Shown piece after piece: positions 15,684 to 24,100 of a DNA stretch of 58,964 nt (positions within the stretch are counted from its first letter, which is position 1; the number at the start of each line of letters is the position of its first letter). Source of the DNA: CAYWGR01 sp964458015 (GTDB taxonomy: Bacteria > Planctomycetota > Planctomycetia > Pirellulales > Thermoguttaceae); assembly GCA_964458015.1 (NCBI GenBank), contig CAYWGR010000007.1:1-58964 (forward strand), given 5' to 3'. A program made the translations under genes and the position numbers. The notes under the pieces were generated by a model that saw nothing but the letters and a program-made list of their open reading frames with translations, had not been told where the DNA came from and did no database searches.

Positions 15684-17678
15684 GTGGCATTGCCCAACCG
15701 GCACGGCGTCACGGGCGGCAATGCCGTGGCCCATATCGACATTACGCTGAGCTACAACGATGCCGACCAGGTCGCGTCGATCAGCCGATACCAGGACGAC
15801 GAGCTGACCGTCACGGCCGACTACACTTACAACGCCGACGGCCTGTTGGTCGGACTGGTTTATCACCAAGGCGACGCGGTTCTGACGCAATACACCTTCT
15901 CGGGCGTTGCCTGGGATGCGACGGCCTCCGTTGGTCCGACGGCTCCAACCGGCCAAAGCATGTTGCCTGTCCATGAAACGTCGGAGATTGCCGAGGCGAT
16001 TGCGGGCAGTTCGTCATCGAGCAACCTGTTGACGACCGTCACATCGTCCGATGGCACGGTCACCTATACCTACGACGCCATCGGCCAGTTGCTTTCGGCC
16101 ACGTACTCGAACGAGTCGATTGCCGACGAAACCTATACGTATGACGCGAACGGCAACCGGACGAGTGCCACTGGCTCTGCCAGTGTAGTCGGCACGGATA
16201 ACCAACTGCTCAGCGACGGCACGTATCGCTATAGTTACGATGCCGAGGGCAATCGGATTGCCAAATTCATCGACACCGACGCCGACGGCCTGTTGGACGA
16301 GGGCGATACCAACATTACCCAATACACATGGGACGCCCGAAACCGGCTGATGGAAGTGACCAGCTACGCCACCTACGGCGGGTCGGCCTCGCAGGTGGTG
16401 GATTACTTCTACGACGCTGAAAACCGTTGGATTGCCGAGACTATCGACGCGGACGGTGACGGCCAGATTGACCGCACCCTCGGCTTCGTCTACGATGGGG
16501 ATCAAATTGCGTTGCAATTCGAGCGGGCGAGGGAGAGTGCCACTGGCTCTGCCAGTGCTTTGACAGACACCGACCTTTCCCATCGTTATCTCTGGCAAGC
16601 AAACGCCGTGGATCAACTATTAGCTGATGAAGCATTGCTGAGTGCCACTGGCTCTGCCAGTGGGGGTGAGGGCGGTTCGGACGGTTACGACCTGTCCACG
16701 CCCGGCGACGTCCTCTTTGCCTTGACCGACCATCTCGGCACCGTCCGCGACTTGGCCGCGTATGACAACGGCGTAACCTCCATCGCCAACCATCGCGTCT
16801 ACGACTCCTTCGGCAATCTGAAATCCGAAACGAATGCGGCAGTGGATTGCCTGTTTGGGTTCACCGGGCGGGCGTATGATGAGAATAGCGGTTTGCAGAA
16901 CAACTTGAACCGGTGGTATGACAGTAAGACTGGCAGTTGGGTAAGTGAAGACCCGATTGGGTTCTTAGGGCAGGATGCGAATACGAGTCGGTATGTGGGA
17001 AACAGCCCAACGAATGTGACGGACCCGAGTGGATTAAGTGAGGCTAGCGAGGCTGCAAATCGGGCTGCCGATGTGCTAATAACAAAGTTGAGAAATAGCG
17101 TAATTTCTGCTATAAACGACAAAATTGGTGGAGATTGGACTGTCTCACAAAATGGCCTCACGTACACAAAAAAGTGCTGGGACACGGACCACAACAGTAC
17201 AACTCTCAAGATTACTGTAGATACGAAAGGAAATATCGCATCGGCAGTTGTAACCTTCAGCGGCAAGACACGAGGAGAGATCACTTGTACGCCAGCAGGA
17301 CTCAACCGCAATGGTGCATTACTTTCAAAGATTCACGGATGGATAGAAGGAAAGGACAGCAAGAACAATACAGCCAAAGTGACGTTTGATATACCAGCGG
17401 ATGGCAAAGTTACAATCACTGCCAATGGAAAGACTGTAGTCGGTGGCCTTCCGATATTTGGCGAGTTACAACAAAACGGGAAGAGCACCCGTGGAAGTAT
17501 TGGAACGAGGTTTAAAGCGACTGTCTTTGGGCAGGTAGTAAACGGAAATGCTGGCGCTCAGTACAACAACGGCAAGTGGAGTGCTGCTATTACCCTAAAC
17601 GTGAATGGCATATTTACTATCACTATCAACTCGAAGGGACAGGCTGAAGGCCAAATCGGGCTTGTTCTTCAATTCTGA
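15684..17678 (+). CDS. RHS-repeat protein fragment with variable C-terminal tip
   Basis: About 664 codons are open from a GTG. In frame, a stop lies only ten codons upstream, so the normal long N-terminal part of an RHS/YD protein (often more than 1000 aa) is absent. Residues about 15-325 hold YD-type repeats (YTYDAIGQLLSATYS, YTYDANGNRTS, YSYDAEGNRIAKF). Residues about 340-450 are the RHS-associated core (DHLGTVRDLA, YDSFGNLKSE, GFTGRAYDENSGL, WVSEDPIGFLGQDAN, ending NSPTNVTDPSG). The last 215 residues are an unrecognised, more AT-rich beta-strand domain, as expected of an exchangeable tip. Three in-frame palindromic repeats encode SATGSAS. There is no signal peptide, so this is either an orphan tip cassette or a degraded gene. 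Confidence 0.75.
   Translation: MALPNRHGVTGGNAVAHIDITLSYNDADQVASISRYQDDELTVTADYTYNADGLLVGLVYHQGDAVLTQYTFSGVAWDATASVGPTAPTGQSMLPVHETSEIAEAIAGSSSSSNLLTTVTSSDGTVTYTYDAIGQLLSATYSNESIADETYTYDANGNRTSATGSASVVGTDNQLLSDGTYRYSYDAEGNRIAKFIDTDADGLLDEGDTNITQYTWDARNRLMEVTSYATYGGSASQVVDYFYDAENRWIAETIDADGDGQIDRTLGFVYDGDQIALQFERARESATGSASALTDTDLSHRYLWQANAVDQLLADEALLSATGSASGGEGGSDGYDLSTPGDVLFALTDHLGTVRDLAAYDNGVTSIANHRVYDSFGNLKSETNAAVDCLFGFTGRAYDENSGLQNNLNRWYDSKTGSWVSEDPIGFLGQDANTSRYVGNSPTNVTDPSGLSEASEAANRAADVLITKLRNSVISAINDKIGGDWTVSQNGLTYTKKCWDTDHNSTTLKITVDTKGNIASAVVTFSGKTRGEITCTPAGLNRNGALLSKIHGWIEGKDSKNNTAKVTFDIPADGKVTITANGKTVVGGLPIFGELQQNGKSTRGSIGTRFKATVFGQVVNGNAGAQYNNGKWSAAITLNVNGIFTITINSKGQAEGQIGLVLQF
16164..16185. 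repeat. SATGSAS palindromic repeat, copy 1
   Basis: A 22-nt unit whose core is the inverted repeat CACTGGC-TCT-GCCAGTG, read in frame as SATGSAS inside the RHS gene. It follows YDANGNRT, where ordinary YD repeats have no such insert. Confidence 0.9.
16536..16557. repeat. SATGSAS palindromic repeat, copy 2
   Basis: Identical over 22 nt to copy 1 and in the same reading frame. It lies between the QFERARE segment and the next YLWQANAVDQL segment of the RHS gene. Confidence 0.9.
16641..16662. repeat. SATGSAS palindromic repeat, copy 3
   Basis: Identical 22-nt unit in the same frame, 105 nt (35 codons) after copy 2, just before the core domain of the RHS protein. Confidence 0.9.
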
Positions 17679-17696
17679 TTAAAAAATGGATGTTCC

Positions 17697-18806
17697 ATGA
17701 AGCAATTCACAGTTTTAATACTGGCATTCGGGGTAGCGACTGCTCCCATTCTCGCCCACGCGGGAGAGCTAGCTGCTGACCAGCAAGAAGCGATTACAGC
17801 AATCAACAAGCTGGGCGGCAAGTACAAGCTCGATGAAATGGGGATCGGCAAAATAATCGAGGTAAGCCTCAAAGAAACTAATGCGACCGATGGCGACCTA
17901 GTTCATTTGAAAGGGTTAAGTAATCTCCAAATACTGGACTTGGCGAGTACCGAGGTAACCGACGCCGGTTTGGTGCACTTAAAAAGTCTTGCAAAACTTC
18001 GGTGGCTTTACTTGACGGGCAAGAATATCACGGATGTGGGCCTGGTTTACGTCAAAGGTTTGCCCCAACTCGAAACCCTCGTCCTTGACAACACCAGAGT
18101 CACCGACGCAGGGCTGGCGCATGTGAAAGAGTTGACGAATCTCCGAGAGTTGCACCTTTTTCGTACCAATATCACTGACGCTGGGGTAGTCTATCTTCAA
18201 CCGCTAAGTCGACTTCGATCGCTTTATCTCAACAACGCAAGAATTACCGACGCCGGTTTGGTTTCCCTCAAAGGATTGACGCAACTCGAAGAGTTGGAGC
18301 TGTTGGGAAGCAAGATTACCGATAGGGGATTGGAGACTTTGAAAGTATTTAATAGACTCCAATCACTGAGCGTGGGGTTCACTAAAGTGACTGATGCCGG
18401 ATTGGAGCAACTCAAAGTATTCGGCAAGCTCCGGTCGTTAGACATCAACAGCAATGAAATTACCGACGAAGGTTTGGAGAAGCTCAAAGGGTTTTCCCAG
18501 CTTAGATCATTGGACTTGTCATGGACCAATGTGACAGATGCAGGACTAGTTCACCTCAAAGGACTTTCCCAACTCGAAGCATTGAACCTGATGGAAACGA
18601 AGGTGACCGATGCCGCGATGGTCCACCTCAAATGTTTCCCACAACTCAAATCTCTGGACCTGATGAATACCAAAGTGACCGACGCCGCGTTGGTTCATCT
18701 CAAGAGATTGACTAAACTTAAACATCTCTACTTGTGTGGAACCAAAGTCAGCGATTCTGGGATGATGGAAATTAAAAACGCTTTGCCGAAATGCGATGTT
18801 CGCTGA
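17697..18806 (+). CDS. Secreted leucine-rich-repeat protein
   Basis: This 369-aa protein starts with a signal peptide (MKQFTVLILAFGVATAPILA, cleavage likely after AHA). The rest is a run of about 12-13 repeats of 24 residues with the consensus L-x-x-L-x-L-x-x-T-x-V-T-D-A-G-L-x-x-L-K-x-L, a bacterial cysteine-containing-like LRR type common in planctomycetes. It should form a solenoid for protein binding in the periplasm or outside the cell. The gene starts 18 bp after the RHS stop on the same strand, so the two may be co-transcribed. An immunity or adaptor role toward the RHS tip is possible but unsupported by family knowledge; immunity proteins are normally smaller and not LRR. Confidence 0.85.
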   Translation: MKQFTVLILAFGVATAPILAHAGELAADQQEAITAINKLGGKYKLDEMGIGKIIEVSLKETNATDGDLVHLKGLSNLQILDLASTEVTDAGLVHLKSLAKLRWLYLTGKNITDVGLVYVKGLPQLETLVLDNTRVTDAGLAHVKELTNLRELHLFRTNITDAGVVYLQPLSRLRSLYLNNARITDAGLVSLKGLTQLEELELLGSKITDRGLETLKVFNRLQSLSVGFTKVTDAGLEQLKVFGKLRSLDINSNEITDEGLEKLKGFSQLRSLDLSWTNVTDAGLVHLKGLSQLEALNLMETKVTDAAMVHLKCFPQLKSLDLMNTKVTDAALVHLKRLTKLKHLYLCGTKVSDSGMMEIKNALPKCDVR

Positions 18807-19020
18807 CGGGAAATAACAAAGCGGTCCGGAGTCTGTGTTCGTAACAGAACGTTCGGGAAGTGGTAATTTCCAGCTATGCCACGACGATTGCGAGTTGTCG
18901 GCGGGAGTTTTTCATAGACGCCGCGTCGGCCGTTCTGCCGATTACGTGAGTCGGTAGGGCAAGGCAGCTTTGGCAAAAATCTTTTTCTACTTTGTCGTTC
19001 GATTTGACCCTACCCGGCCG

Positions 19021-19170
19021 TCATTGCAGTTCCAGCTTGAGATACACACAATTTTGCAGCCGTCTCCAAGCTGATGCCCCGCTGGCCATGAACGAAGCGG
19101 TTCAAGACCGATTGCCTTTGTTGATCCAGGTGTTGGACTCCCTTTTGCTGTCGCATCTTCGGAAGTAAAA
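19021..19170 (-). pseudogene. Remnant of an XRE-type helix-turn-helix regulator
   Basis: On the minus strand, QSVLNRFVHGQRGISLETAA followed by KLC matches the second half of a small planctomycete XRE/Cro-like DNA-binding domain. The expected ending (YLKLELQ then stop at 19021-19023) is in the next frame, so one extra base lies in the TGTGTG run near 19045-19050. The N-terminal half is not recognisable in any frame. This is a decayed gene rather than a functional regulator. Confidence 0.65.
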
Positions 19171-19177
19171 TACATCC

Positions 19178-20725
19178 ATGACAAAGCAATTCATTATTCT
19201 CGGCATCGGCACCGGACGCTGCGGCACGGCATCGCTGGCAAAAATTCTCAATCAACAGCCCGATATGGTGTGTTCGTTCGACGAGCCGCCGTTGCTGCCG
19301 TGGAAGACGGGCAGCAGGCCCTCACCCCCAGCCCCTCTCCCAAAGGGCGAGGGGAGGTTTGAGGATGGCCCTCTCTCGCGAGTGGGCGAAGGGAATATTG
19401 CGCGAGTAGGCAACGCACCCTCACCCCCAGCCCCTCTCCCGCAAGCGGGCGAGGGGAGATTTCTTGATAACACCGTTCAGCAAGCGGGCGAGGGGAGAAG
19501 GATTATTCGCGAGCGATTCGCCCGGTTCCGGCTGCATGGCAAAGCGCGTTTGCTGGGGGATTGTGCCTCGTTCTACTTGCCTTATATCGAGGATGCCATT
19601 GCCGCAGAACCGGATATTCGGATTGTCTGCCTCCGGCGTCCGCGGGAAGAGGTCGTAGGCAGTTTCTGCCAATGGCTCGACCAGACGATGCCGCTGCCGA
19701 CGAACCATTGGGCGCAGCAGCCCGCCCCGGGATGGCACCACGATCCGGTTCGCACTCGCACGTATCCCCAATACGACACGCAAAACCGGGAAGAAGGCAT
19801 CCGCCGCTATTGGGACGAGTATTACCAGCGGGTAGATACGCTCATCAAGCAGTATCCCGAGCACATTCGGTTGTTCGACACCTACGAAGCACTCAATACC
19901 GAGAGCGGGCAGCGGGAACTGCTCAGTTTTGTCGGAATTCCGCCCGAAAAACAAGTGTTGGCCGTGGGGACACGTGTGGAAAGCGTGCCGGAACGACGTC
20001 GGCCGCCTCGGCAACTGTCGGACAACCCGATGGACCCGCGCCGATGCGTGATTTTGGTGCCTTTTGCCACATCCATTACGCCGCCTTGCGAACGGGCGTT
20101 GGAAGAACTGGAACGGCGAGGCTATCCCGTGCGTCGTGTGGGCGGTTATGCCGCCATCGACCAAGGGCGGAACCAAATGGCAACCGATGCCTTGCTGGAT
20201 GGTTATGAAGAGACGATGTGGATTGATGCCGACGTGGATTTTCACCCGAACGCCATCGACCGATTGCGGTCGCATCGCCTGCCGATCGTTTGCGGCATTT
20301 ATCCGCAGAAAGGCAAGCGAGCCTTGGCCAGCCACGTAATGCCGGGAGCGCCCAAGATGGTGTTCGGCAAGGACGGCGGGCTGGTCGAAATCCTGTATGC
20401 CGGTGCCGGTTTCCTGTTGGTTCGCCGCGAAGCGTATATGGCAATTCAACAGCGACTGCCTATGTGCAACGAGCGGTTCAAGGTTCCGCTGATTCCATTT
20501 TTCCACCCGATGCTTCACCCATGCGAAGATGGACATTGGTATTTGGCCGAAGACTATGCCTTCTGCGAACGCGCCCGGCAGGCTGGCTTCAAGATCATGG
20601 CCGACACGACGATTCGCCTTTGGCACATCGGCAACCATGCCTACGGCTGGGAAGACGCTGGGATGGAACGCGAGCGATTCGATACGTTCGTTTTGAACTT
20701 CGGCCCGCAGCCTGAGGCAAAGTGA
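19178..20725 (+). CDS. Sulfotransferase-like / glycosyltransferase-like fusion protein
   Basis: The 515-aa product appears to be two enzymes in one. Residues 1-45 and 108-280 resemble PAPS-dependent sulfotransferases: a 5'-phosphosulfate loop GIGTGRCGTASL and a 3'-phosphate-binding strand-helix IRIVCLRRPREEVVGSF. Residues about 290-510 resemble a GT-A-type glycosyltransferase with VPFATSITPPCERAL, an EETMWIDADVDF segment carrying the acidic DxD motif, AGAGFLLVRREAY and EDYAFCERARQAGFKI. Such proteins modify surface glycans in the cytoplasm. Residues 47-107 are a Pro/Gly-rich insert encoded by palindromic repeats that interrupts the sulfotransferase domain, so the N-terminal half may not fold normally. 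Substrates are unknown. Confidence 0.75.
   Translation: MTKQFIILGIGTGRCGTASLAKILNQQPDMVCSFDEPPLLPWKTGSRPSPPAPLPKGEGRFEDGPLSRVGEGNIARVGNAPSPPAPLPQAGEGRFLDNTVQQAGEGRRIIRERFARFRLHGKARLLGDCASFYLPYIEDAIAAEPDIRIVCLRRPREEVVGSFCQWLDQTMPLPTNHWAQQPAPGWHHDPVRTRTYPQYDTQNREEGIRRYWDEYYQRVDTLIKQYPEHIRLFDTYEALNTESGQRELLSFVGIPPEKQVLAVGTRVESVPERRRPPRQLSDNPMDPRRCVILVPFATSITPPCERALEELERRGYPVRRVGGYAAIDQGRNQMATDALLDGYEETMWIDADVDFHPNAIDRLRSHRLPIVCGIYPQKGKRALASHVMPGAPKMVFGKDGGLVEILYAGAGFLLVRREAYMAIQQRLPMCNERFKVPLIPFFHPMLHPCEDGHWYLAEDYAFCERARQAGFKIMADTTIRLWHIGNHAYGWEDAGMERERFDTFVLNFGPQPEAK
19319..19500. repeat. In-frame cluster of CCCTCACCCC/GAGGGG palindromic repeats
   Basis: Two good copies (19319-19356 and 19418-19458) share CCCTCACCCCCAGCCCCTCT followed by a GGGCGAGGGG right arm. 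Two partial copies lie at 19369-19394 and 19478-19500. Translated in the gene frame they give PSPPAPLPKGEG and PSPPAPLPQAGEG. The cluster keeps the reading frame open and inserts about 60 residues. Confidence 0.88.
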
Positions 20726-21109
20726 GCTGCTGCGCTGGTGTCCTGTGTCTTATTGATGCTTGCTTTGATAATGAGCCGGTCAGTCAACCTATTTGGCCCT
20801 ATTTCCGGCCTTCCGTTGGTCGGCCTAGGTTCATTGACTGTGCAAACGTCAATAGTCTGTCGGCCTTTGACAACCAACGCGAAGGAAAGCCGAACCTCTA
20901 GCTGTTTACCATTGCCCGTTACCCAACCAATACTCTCATAACCCCTGGTACAGAAAATGGGGGCGGCCCCATGCTTTCCGATGGCTCCATGGCGAGGCCG
21001 AATTCCTTTTCGCTTACCGTAATTTCTTACGTCCCTTTCACATTGGGCGAAATCGTCTTCCGACTTCGGAACCGAGGGTTAGGGCGTCGAATCCCTTCGG
21101 ATTAAGCAG
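20726..21109. other. Intergenic stretch, no gene seen
   Basis: About 380 bp lie between the sulfotransferase-like gene and the 3' end of the giant minus-strand gene. Short open frames on both strands have random composition. No convincing terminator hairpin, repeat or RNA gene was recognised. Confidence 0.5.
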
Positions 21110-24100
21110 TTACGACATCCCTTGTCCGACATGCGGTTTTTTAAGACCGTCCGTCTGTTGCTTTCGCAAGCGGGCGATCAGCACACACAAAGCCGTCACA
21201 AGCAGAACAACCCCCAGCACGCCTGCCGGCAGCAGGAATAACCATGCTGTGCCTGCGACCGCAGCCAACCATGGCCAATGGCGGCGTGCTTGCGCAGAAG
21301 CGTCCGGCCGCCTCAGACCTCGAATAACCGCAACCGCGAATGTTAGGCATAGGCCAGCCCAAATAATGGCTGTCAGTCCCCGATCCAGGTCCTCGTGGCG
21401 CGCGTCGAGGGCAAGACGCGGTTCACCGTGGAGTTTGCGGAAATGGTATGCAGTCCCCACGGGAGTCACATCCAACTTCAGAGACAATTGACCGGTTCCA
21501 GCGGCAATCGTTGCCTCCTCCTTCCCTTTTGGCAATGCTACGGGTTCTTGCAGACCTACTTCTGTTGGTTGGACGGGTTCGTTCCGGTCAAACATTTGAA
21601 GCTTCTGGAGTTGATCCGCCGCTTGCTTGCGCATATTTCCCCGCCGATGTTCATAGAGCTTTTCAACGGCATGATCCGGCGGGACATTGGCGTCTCGTTG
21701 TCGTTGTGGTTGCTGGAAATAGTAAGTCGTCTCACTGTCAGTGCGTTTGGCGGCGTCTTTCACATTATCAAGTCGCCCAATCTCGGCCTGAATCTGTTGG
21801 GCCTGTTGTTGAACGTCGGCGGCATTTCTTGCATCATCTTGCCCTCCCTGCCGAGCATAGTCTTGCAACGCCAAGCCGACTTGTTTGAGGTTGTTTAGGG
21901 CTTGTGTCTGTGCGGCCGACTTGCCTTTGCTGCCGGCCACTTGTACCATCTGCCGCACTTCGTCTAAAACCGACAGATTACGCTCCCCCTGCTGGTACTC
22001 CGCCGCAACCTCTTCGAGATTGCTTTCCCCTTTCACCAGACTGACTTTGTATTCACTTGGCAGCAGGACCGTCCAAAGTGTGCGCGAAACGGGAACGTTG
22101 TTGAGGATTCGCGGAGCCGGCGGCCGAATCTGCTTCCAACGGAGCAGTGGTTCTCCCAAATCGCCCGAATAGATCACGACGACCTTGGATGAAAAGTCAC
22201 CCACCGAGGTTTTTTCGAGAGGCAACAACGTGACAATCCGGCCCTCGCGGCAAATTTGCGCCGGATGCACGGGCTGTCCGGAGACGTGTACCGACCAAAC
22301 CTCGCTACTTGGCGGAAGCTCCAATTCGAGAAATTGCAGCGTGAAATTGCGAATGTTGTAGGCGGCACGAGCGCGATACCGGCCGTCGGCATGAATAACC
22401 GTCGTCAAATCACACAGGCTTATGCTGGCAATCAGCCCCGTTTCCTGTTCGCGCACGCGACGTTGCCATACTAGAGCGGCAGCGGCATCGCCAACTTGAT
22501 ACGCCGCAACGGCTTGCCGTCGTATGTTGTCCGTCAAAGCCCCGGGCACCTCGGCGATCGAGATTGGCGCCATGCCATGGATCGTGGTCGCCGCGATTTC
22601 ATACGCGGTCGCGTTTTCGAGGACAATGTGACTTCGTGACCGTTCCACATCCAGCGGCCGGATGATGGCGGCCGGCACCGTGCCATCGTCAGGCAGCGGC
22701 AATGTTTGGATCAGGTGCAGCGTATAGGTTCCGCGGACAGGTTGCTGCAACTCAACTTCCCAGATGCGGCGATCATCGGTCAACCGTGAACGGATTTGCC
22801 GAATTTGCTCGCCTTGCAGTTCGATGTCCTCACCAAGCCATTTTGGGGTCTCGATGCGGAATTGTGATCGCCCTGCCCCTCGAATCTCAAAATTCACTTT
22901 GCTAATATACGCCACGGCTCCTTCACGAACGCTAACCACCGTTGTAACGTCGCCGTTCAAACGCGATGGGGCGGAGGACAACCGCAGACGTAGGTCTTTG
23001 GGCGGCGAATCGTACTGAAAAGCATAGCGGACCGGCCGTTTGCCATCCGGCCGCACGTCGTCATGCAATGCCGCCGGATCGATGGCGCGAGCGCCCTGGT
23101 CATTGGCCAAAACAGCTTCCAAATCGTCGTCCAGAGAGATCGCAAGTTGGCCGCGCTGGGTCTGAACATCTTCCATAATCATACCAGGTACAACAAATTC
23201 CGCTTGACTGGAGTCTCGTACGAGCGTGCCGGATATCTCCAGGTCCAGCTTTCCGACGGCCGGCTTACTCAGTTCCACTTTTAACTGCTGGCGTCGGTCG
23301 TCGCGAATGATGAACCAGTCGGCGCCTGACGGAACGCGAACCTGAGACACTCTCAGCAAAGCCGGCAACTGTATCTTGAACGAGAGAATCGGAGCGCCAG
23401 TGACATCCACGGTCATTAGGCTCCTTAAGGCGGTCTGGCGCACAGCCAGGGAGACGGCAGTGCGATTGAACACGTCGACTCGCGGCCGATGACGCTCCAC
23501 TTGAAGTTGCAGACGCCACGGCCGTGAGGCATACCGATATGCCCATAGCAAGGCGCAGCCGTTGCTGGGTTGCTGCGGCAGATCGAATTCCGTGCGGTCG
23601 ATCTGGTCAATGCCTTCCGCCTTATCAAGCCGCGCACTAAAATGGCTCAAGCAACCGATTCCCACACGTCCCGTTTCCCGTACGACTTCCAGCGGCTCAA
23701 GAGCATGGATGTCGATAGCTCCCGCAACCTGCCGATCGCGGCGGAAAGCGTGTATCTCCACCTCCGTGCCACTGGTTAGCTCTCTTTTCAGTGCAATCAC
23801 CAACCGCCGTGCTTCCGAATGAGGCGCTGCGGTAGACTCGGTTTCGACCGACCAATCTGCCACTTCGTCACCCTGGACGCTTTGGATAGCCATGTCCGGC
23901 GGAATTTGCAGCCGCAGTCTGCTCACGGCCCCTTGCTGGATCCGATAGAAGAACTTGCCATGAAAATGGACGCCCGAGTCCAACAATTCAACCAGTAGGG
24001 CCTGATCCACGCTGATCAGATGCCCTTCCCGTGCCTCAACCCGCCGCGGCTGCCAACGGATACAGAGCTCATGGGCAGCACCCAGCGGAATTCCCACGCT

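Noticed and set aside
19421..20638. 405-codon minus-strand frame opposite the sulfotransferase/glycosyltransferase-like gene
   Set aside because: The plus-strand product has recognisable catalytic motifs; the minus-strand frame has none.
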